A stretch of 10,298 nucleotides of DNA. It comes from Deltaproteobacteria bacterium. Lineage in GTDB: Bacteria > Desulfobacterota > Binatia > Binatales > Binataceae. The translations under genes and the position numbers were made by a program. Below are positions 7,094-10,298 of this stretch, piece by piece. The first letter of the stretch is position 1; every line of letters starts with the position of its first letter. Under the pieces are notes generated by a model. That model searched no databases. It had not been told where the DNA came from and saw only the letters and a program-made list of their open reading frames with translations. The stretch covers positions 1 to 10,298 of the forward strand of contig JAJXYM010000042.1 in the NCBI GenBank assembly GCA_021780585.1. Direction: 5' to 3'.

Positions 7094-7117
7094 GGTTCGG
7101 GGTGTTTTTGCCGAACC
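7094..7117. repeat. Second hairpin upstream of the ardC-like gene
   Basis: ggttcgg (7094-7100) pairs with ccgaacc (7111-7117) around a T-rich 10-nt loop, 3 nt after the long hairpin. A short stem cccc-tgc-gggg follows at 7130-7140. Confidence 0.6.
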
Positions 7118-7154
7118 AGAACCGCCCTGCCCCTGCGGGGACGCGGGCGCACAC

Positions 7155-7160
7155 AAGGAG
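7155..7160 (+). promoter_or_regulatory. Shine-Dalgarno of the ardC-like gene
   Basis: AAGGAG, 8 nt before the ATG at 7169. It selects this start over the upstream in-frame ATG at 6989, whose extra 60 residues are Arg/Cys-rich and run through the hairpins. Confidence 0.75.
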
Positions 7161-7168
7161 CCAGACGC

Positions 7169-8056
7169 ATGACCACTTACGAAATCGTCACCGAAAAAAT
7201 TGTCGGCCTGCTTGAGCAGGGAATAGTCCCGTGGCGGCGGCCATGGAGCGCCGTCGGCGCGCCCCGCAATCTGGTGAGCGGACGTCCGTATCGCGGCGTT
7301 AATTTCTTTCTGCTCTCAGCCGCCAAATTCGTCTCGCCCTTCTGGCTCACCTTGCGCCAGGCAAACCAACTTGCCGGGCGGATCAGAAAGGGCGAATCAA
7401 GCCAGCTCGTGATCTTTTGGAAAGTCGACGCCTACGATGGCGATGCCGCCGAGCCTGAAGCGACCGCCGAGCCAATCGGCGTTGATGCGCATACTCGCCG
7501 CCGGTTCCTCCTCAGGTTTTATCGAGTCTTCAACCTTCAACAATGCGAACTTCCCCAAGCCGTGCTCGACCGACTGCCAAAAATCGAAACTCATCGGCAC
7601 GAGCCCATCGCGGCGGCCGAACGAATTATTGCGGGCATGCCAAATCCGCCTGAAATCGAGTACGCCGGCGACAAGGCTTTCTACAGCCCGAGTGCGGATC
7701 GAATCACCCTGCCCCGCCCCGAATTGTTTGACAACGTCGCGGAACTCTACGCCACCGCTTTTCACGAACTCTCGCATGCGACGGGACATCCGAAGCGGCT
7801 GGCCCGCGAGTCGATCGCCGAGGCCGCTCCCTTCGGCTCGCCGGTCTATGCGTCTGAAGAGCTCGTCGCGGAGATGGGAGCGGCGTTTCTCTGCGCCGAG
7901 GCGGGAATTTCGCCCGCCGTGTTGGAGAATCAGTCGGCCTACATAAAAGGCTGGCTGGCGAAGCTTCGTGGCGATCAGCGGCTGGTGACGCTCGCCGCCG
8001 CGCAAGCACAACATGCGGCTGATTATGTCCTCGGCCGCGCCCGCCAAACGGAATGA
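7169..8056 (+). CDS. ardC: ArdC-like antirestriction protein (ssDNA-binding domain plus zincin metallopeptidase domain)
   Basis: A 295-residue cytoplasmic protein. The N-terminal domain (about 1-125) carries the ArdC signature: ITEKI-like helix, PWRRPW (21-26), NLVSGRPYRGVN (34-45), FWLTLRQANQLAG (58-70) and RKGESSQLVIFWK (73-85). This domain binds single-stranded DNA. The C-terminal domain is a zincin: HELSH at 199-203 gives two histidine zinc ligands and the catalytic glutamate, with EELVAEMGAAF (230-240) supplying the likely third ligand. ArdC proteins of conjugative plasmids protect incoming single-stranded DNA from the recipient's restriction enzymes. The start is fixed by AAGGAG 8 nt upstream. 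It is preceded by a train of hairpins and followed by the octamer region before parA. Length matches the family and all catalytic residues are intact. The family call is secure; actual antirestriction activity is inferred. Confidence 0.92.
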   Translation: MTTYEIVTEKIVGLLEQGIVPWRRPWSAVGAPRNLVSGRPYRGVNFFLLSAAKFVSPFWLTLRQANQLAGRIRKGESSQLVIFWKVDAYDGDAAEPEATAEPIGVDAHTRRRFLLRFYRVFNLQQCELPQAVLDRLPKIETHRHEPIAAAERIIAGMPNPPEIEYAGDKAFYSPSADRITLPRPELFDNVAELYATAFHELSHATGHPKRLARESIAEAAPFGSPVYASEELVAEMGAAFLCAEAGISPAVLENQSAYIKGWLAKLRGDQRLVTLAAAQAQHAADYVLGRARQTE

Positions 8057-8068
8057 TGAAAGTGGCGG

Positions 8069-8092
8069 CGCCGGGTTCTTGTGAATCCGGCG
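8069..8092 (+). terminator. Possible terminator hairpin after the ardC-like gene
   Basis: A 9-bp stem with one G-U pair (8069-8077 with 8084-8092) and a 6-nt loop lies 12 bp after the ardC-like stop. It has no T tract, so intrinsic termination is uncertain. Confidence 0.35.
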
Positions 8093-8159
8093 TTCGCTCT
8101 CCGTGGGTCCTGGAGTCCTCGGAACAATCAGCGTCATCGCGGCCGGAGACCTGCACATT

Positions 8160-8195
8160 CGTGTTTGCGTGTTTGCGAGCAAACACGCAAACACG
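8160..8195. repeat. Perfect inverted repeat of doubled octamers
   Basis: Two direct copies of gtgtttgc (8161-8176), a 2-nt spacer, then two inverted copies gcaaacac (8179-8194). With one flanking base each side the arms are 17 bp and perfect. Confidence 0.85.
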
Positions 8196-8293
8196 CATTG
8201 GCTGGCGCTTCGCCGGAGCGAAAAACGTAAGTGGACTCCGTTCGCCCCGGGCGTCCTCTGGCCAGGTGTCCTGTCAAATTCGGAGAGATACGT

Positions 8294-8325
8294 GCAAACA
8301 CGAAAGCCAGAAAGCCAGCACATGT
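8294..8325 (-). repeat. Octamer block
   Basis: Four octamers in 8-bp phase beginning with gcaaacac (8294) and including gaaagcca twice in tandem (8302, 8310). The 17-mer at 8291-8307 is repeated exactly at 8417-8433. Confidence 0.6.
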
Positions 8326-8387
8326 TCGCGGTTCGTTGCGCTCCGCGAGAGGGGCCGACCGGTTCGCTTCGCGGAGTCGCGCGGCGT

Positions 8388-8451
8388 GAAAGCGCGAATG
8401 CGTGCAAAGCGGAAATCGTGCAAACACGAAAGCAAATAAAATGGAAATTGT
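8388..8451 (-). repeat. Longest octamer block, eight units
   Basis: Eight contiguous octamers in 8-bp phase, seven of which start with G (ga/gc): examples are gaaagcgc (8388), gcaaagcg (8404), gcaaacac (8420) and gaaagcaa (8428). One unit at 8436 is poor. A 10-bp palindrome gcttgcaagc follows at 8452-8461. Confidence 0.6.
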
Positions 8452-8514
8452 GCTTGCAAGCAGCCGACGCTGTACGAGGGTAGGGCGGCGGAATGACGAC
8501 CGCCGCGGCGCGCC

Positions 8515-8590
8515 GCACGAGATCGTGCATTGGTGTTTTATTGAAAACCAGTTTTCACGTATGCACGTTTGCGTTAATTAACGTAAACGT
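8515..8590. repeat. Cluster of nested palindromes
   Basis: Contains gcacga-ga-tcgtgc (8515-8528); tgaaaac-ca-gttttca (8542-8557) enclosed by the inverted pair cgtgcat (8524-8530) and atgcacg (8561-8567); and a 26-bp dyad at 8565-8590 with one mismatch, centred on ttaattaa. The last is the most AT-rich point of this region. Confidence 0.65.
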
Positions 8591-8651
8591 TAAAGCACGC
8601 ACCTCGGAGCGCTAAATTGCCGGAAAAGTGGACGAAAAACCTGGGGCTTCT

Positions 8652-8713
8652 GTCAAAACGAAAGCACGAAAGCACGCAATAGTGTTTGCTGGTTTGCGAG
8701 CTTGCACACATGC
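8652..8713. repeat. Octamer block with inverted and direct halves
   Basis: Units in the inverted sense run 8652-8683 (gaaagcac twice, at 8660 and 8668) and units in the direct sense run 8682-8713 (gtgtttgc 8682, tggtttgc 8690, gagcttgc 8698, acacatgc 8706). The halves meet head to head near 8682. Confidence 0.6.
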
Positions 8714-8732
8714 GTCTGGCCGCGTGCGGCGA

Positions 8733-8780
8733 CGTTTTGCGTGTTTTCGTGTTAGCGTGCTATCTTGCTTTCGGGTTTAC
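8733..8780 (+). promoter_or_regulatory. Octamer block at the parA start (candidate operator)
   Basis: Six direct octamers in phase (cgttttgc 8733, gtgttttc 8741, gtgttagc 8749, gtgctatc 8757, ttgctttc 8765, gggtttac 8773). The block ends 26 bp before the parA ATG, so a protein bound here would overlap any parA promoter and could autoregulate the operon. Confidence 0.55.
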
Positions 8781-8793
8781 ACGAGTGTGGGGT

Positions 8794-8798
8794 GGAGG
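8794..8798 (+). promoter_or_regulatory. Shine-Dalgarno of parA
   Basis: GGAGG, 8 nt before the ATG at 8807. It favours this start over the in-frame TTG upstream, because the extra residues do not resemble the ParA N-terminus and the P-loop then lies at the usual distance. Confidence 0.7.
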
Positions 8799-8806
8799 TG
8801 GCGGAG

Positions 8807-9475
8807 ATGGCTACGCTTGTTGGCGTGGTTTCCCAAAAGGGCGGCGTCGGCAAAAGCACCCTGGCGCGACTCGTCGCGCGTGAATACGCCGCGGCCGGTT
8901 GGCGCGTAAAGATCGCCGATCTCGATATTTCACAAGGCACCAGCACCGACTGGAAGCAGCGCCGCGAACGCGCCGGGGTCAAACCCGAGGTCGCCGTCGA
9001 GCCTTTCGGCGCCGTCGCCCAGGCGCTCAAGGTGGCCCCCACTTACGACCTGCTGGTCTTCGACGGCCAGCCGCATTCGATGGCGGGCACGCTCGAGATC
9101 GCCAACGCCAGCGACGCCGTCATTCTACCGACCGGCCTCAGCCTCGACGATTTGAAGCCCTCCGTGCTGCTTGCCCACGAATTGGTCGGTCATGGCGTGA
9201 GCGTCGACAAGCTCGCGTTCGTCCTTTGCCGTGTGGGCGACCGCAGCGCCGAAATCGTCGAAGCGCGTGCTTACGTCGGGCGCGCGGGTTACAAGGCGCT
9301 GGAGGGAGAGCTGCCCGAGCGCACCGGTTATCGGCGCGCCAGCGACCAGGGCAGGGCGCTTTCAGAGACTGTTCATTCGAGTCTGCGCGAGCGGGCTGAG
9401 CGGGTCGCGCAGGGCGTCATCGATTTTGTCAGCGCGCGGGTTTCCGACGCGGACTCCGGAAGAAAGGCAGGGTAA
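8807..9475 (+). CDS. parA: ParA-family partition ATPase (short, type Ib-like)
   Basis: A 222-residue deviant Walker ATPase that moves or positions plasmid copies on the nucleoid. The P-loop KGGVGKST is at 11-18 with the signature lysine K11, the A' motif IADLDISQGTSTDW at 36-49 and the Walker B region YDLLVFDGQPH at 80-90. The short length, with no N-terminal helix-turn-helix, matches type Ib ParA/ParF/delta-type proteins, which rely on a separate small DNA-binding partner for the centromere. That partner is the next gene, 1 bp downstream. In the usual DxPP part of Walker B this protein has DGQP, a mild oddity. The octamer blocks upstream are the probable operator and centromere. No ParB of the HTH kind is visible in the window. 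Family very secure; plasmid partition is inferred from repA and the neighbouring ribbon-helix-helix gene. Confidence 0.93.
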   Translation: MATLVGVVSQKGGVGKSTLARLVAREYAAAGWRVKIADLDISQGTSTDWKQRRERAGVKPEVAVEPFGAVAQALKVAPTYDLLVFDGQPHSMAGTLEIANASDAVILPTGLSLDDLKPSVLLAHELVGHGVSVDKLAFVLCRVGDRSAEIVEARAYVGRAGYKALEGELPERTGYRRASDQGRALSETVHSSLRERAERVAQGVIDFVSARVSDADSGRKAG

Positions 9476-9476
9476 T

Positions 9477-9719
9477 ATGGCAACGTCGGTTCCCAGTCCA
9501 ATCAGGAACACCAAGGGCGAACCGCCGGGGCGCGAGGAAACGCGCGGGAATATTCAAAAGCCCGAGCTCGGCAGCATGGCCGCGCTGAATTTCCGCGTCT
9601 CCGCCGAGTTCAAGAAAGATTTCAAAATCGCGGCGGCGACCTTCGGCCTCAAACAATCCGAACTTCTCCGGCAGGCGTTCGAATTGTGGTCCCAGCGCCA
9701 CGGCCTCGGCGCCTCGTGA
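9477..9719 (+). CDS. Small ribbon-helix-helix protein, probable centromere-binding partner of ParA
   Basis: An 80-residue protein starting 1 bp after the parA stop, so surely in the same operon. The last 45 residues look like a ribbon-helix-helix fold: strand ALNFRV (36-41), helix about 43-56 (AEFKKDFKIAAATF) and helix about 59-74 (KQSELLRQAFELWSQR). The first 33 residues are polar, with several Pro, Gly and Arg, and are probably disordered, as in ParG, where such a tail with an arginine finger stimulates the ParF ATPase; R10, R19 and R23 are candidates here. Size, position and fold parallel ParG and omega. Ribbon-helix-helix dimers bind tandem short boxes, which fits the 8-bp phased repeats before parA. 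A CopG-like repressor role in replication control is an alternative. Confidence 0.75.
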   Translation: MATSVPSPIRNTKGEPPGREETRGNIQKPELGSMAALNFRVSAEFKKDFKIAAATFGLKQSELLRQAFELWSQRHGLGAS

Positions 9720-9799
9720 ACCCGACCGGCCGCCGGCGGGCGCGGATGCCGCCAGGTTCGGGCCGCCCAAAAATTCCGGGCCGGGGATGGTGAAGCCAC
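9720..9799. other. 80-bp GC-rich spacer before repA
   Basis: No gene seen. Short GC inverted sequences such as the ggccgccggc run near 9728-9737 are present, but no clear terminator or promoter. The repA frame is closed by TGA at 9791-9793, which limits its start to the GTG at 9800 or later. Confidence 0.4.
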
Positions 9800-10298
9800 G
9801 TGGAAAAACTGTCCGAAATCGTCGAACGCGTTCAGCGCCTCGCTGATCGGTCACAATCGCGCCGCCTCCCCGATCGCCACCCGAACCGCGATTTCTTCAT
9901 CGCCGATCTGGTCGAATGGGCGGTCAAGGACGACAGGCACTCAATGGAGCATCCGATGTTCAGCCTGTCCAAAAAGCCCGATAAGCGCATCCGAAGCTAC
10001 GAGCACAACAGCAACCGGATTGTAATCGCCCCCAGCGCTTATGGTCTCGCGACTATCTGGGATAAGGACATCCTGATTTACGCGGTGAGCCAATTGGTCG
10101 CCGCGATCAACGCTGACCGCAAGGACGTGAGTCCGACCGTGCGCGTGACCGCTTACGATTTGCTCGTGAGCACCAACCGCCATACCGGAGGCGGCGATTA
10201 CGACCAACTCCAGAAATCGTTCGAGCGCTTGTCGGGGACCCGCATCACCACCGATATCCGAACCAACGGCGTCCGGCAGCGCGAAGGCTTCGGACTCA
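9800..10298 (+). CDS. repA: Plasmid replication initiator protein, RPA/RepA type, N-terminal part (runs off right edge)
   Basis: The frame from GTG at 9800 is open for 166 codons to the window end. A helical N-terminus (MEKLSEIVERVQRLADR) is followed by text typical of the replication initiator protein A family: MFSLSKKPDKRIRSYEHN (53-70), IVIAPSAYGLATIWDKDILIY (74-94), VRVTAYDLLVSTNR (114-127) and FERLSGTRITTDI (141-153), ending at EGFGL. Members bind the plasmid origin and start replication. The full protein is usually about twice this length. GTG is the only start before the conserved part besides the ATG at 9947-9949 near residue 50, because TGA stands at 9791-9793; a weak GGTGA precedes it. 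It shares direction with parA and the ribbon-helix-helix gene, giving a par-rep cassette. It marks the molecule as a plasmid or an integrated plasmid. Family call is very secure. Confidence 0.93.
   Translation, partial: MEKLSEIVERVQRLADRSQSRRLPDRHPNRDFFIADLVEWAVKDDRHSMEHPMFSLSKKPDKRIRSYEHNSNRIVIAPSAYGLATIWDKDILIYAVSQLVAAINADRKDVSPTVRVTAYDLLVSTNRHTGGGDYDQLQKSFERLSGTRITTDIRTNGVRQREGFGL

Larger units (their letters stand above)
8057..8806. other. Repeat-rich non-coding region upstream of parA (candidate centromere and control region)
   Basis: About 750 bp without a convincing gene. It contains seven exact copies of GTGTTTGC counting both strands (8161, 8169, 8179, 8187, 8294, 8420, 8682) and many degenerate octamers in 8-bp phase, plus several palindromes around 8515-8590. 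Ribbon-helix-helix proteins are known to bind tandem 7- or 8-bp boxes and the gene at 9477 encodes such a protein, so this is the natural place for a parS site and the parA operator. No RepA-type long iterons or DnaA boxes are obvious to me. Confidence 0.55.

Noticed and set aside
6989..7168. Extension of the ardC-like protein to an upstream ATG
   Set aside because: The extra residues are Arg/Cys-rich, run through the hairpins and do not resemble family N-termini, while AAGGAG selects the ATG at 7169.
7397..8530. Long minus-strand ORF of 377 codons
   Set aside because: It is antisense to the well-supported ardC-like gene and then runs through the octamer region. Its product is Arg/Ser/Cys-rich with no domain.
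8160..8780. CRISPR array
   Set aside because: The repeats are 8 bp, mostly contiguous and degenerate, in both orientations, with no spacers of constant length and no cas genes.
9429..9854. Minus-strand ORF of 141 codons
   Set aside because: It is antisense to the ribbon-helix-helix gene and the start of repA, with Arg/Gly/Ala-rich product typical of shadow frames.

Overview
The window is GC-rich DNA that joins two kinds of content: an exopolysaccharide assembly operon on the minus strand (about 1-5541) and a plasmid backbone (about 6200-10298). Co-occurrence of an RPA-type replication initiator, an orphan ParA with a ribbon-helix-helix partner, and an ArdC-like antirestriction protein is typical of proteobacterial plasmids, especially alphaproteobacterial ones such as those of Rhizobiales. 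This taxonomic guess is inference. The replicon is either a plasmid carrying an exopolysaccharide locus or a plasmid integrated beside one.

Left part (minus strand, read from 5541 down to 1): a small secreted protein with a carboxypeptidase-regulatory-like beta-sandwich domain, then an outer-membrane polysaccharide export lipoprotein (Wza type), then a fused chain-length regulator/tyrosine autokinase (Wzc type), then the N-terminal part of an O-antigen ligase/Wzy-type polymerase that runs off the left edge. Together they are the polymerise-and-export section of a Wzx/Wzy-dependent exopolysaccharide pathway. The glycosyltransferases must lie outside the window. The Wza and Wzc genes are 8 bp apart and look translationally coupled.

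Middle (5542-6413): no convincing large gene. It holds a clearly AT-rich block (about 5790-6050), two perfect palindromes, an octamer array at 6217-6256 and a possible 39-residue ORF with a good ribosome binding site just after it.

Right part: a DnaA-domain-IV-like helix-turn-helix protein (minus strand) is divergent from the ardC-like gene across a 227-bp intergenic region packed with four successive hairpins. After ardC comes a 750-bp non-coding region built of degenerate 8-bp repeats and palindromes, then parA, the ribbon-helix-helix gene (1 bp later) and a partial repA starting at GTG.

Main discovery candidate: the intergenic region before parA contains about 30 octamers related to GTGTTTGC, in both orientations, in strict 8-bp phase within each of five blocks. 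A sixth block of the same design sits 2 kb away at 6217. Both the parA-proximal block and the distant one end 26-28 bp before a start codon. Because MetJ and the omega repressor, both ribbon-helix-helix proteins, bind tandem 8- and 7-bp boxes, these blocks are good candidates for the centromere and operators of the small ribbon-helix-helix protein made downstream of parA.
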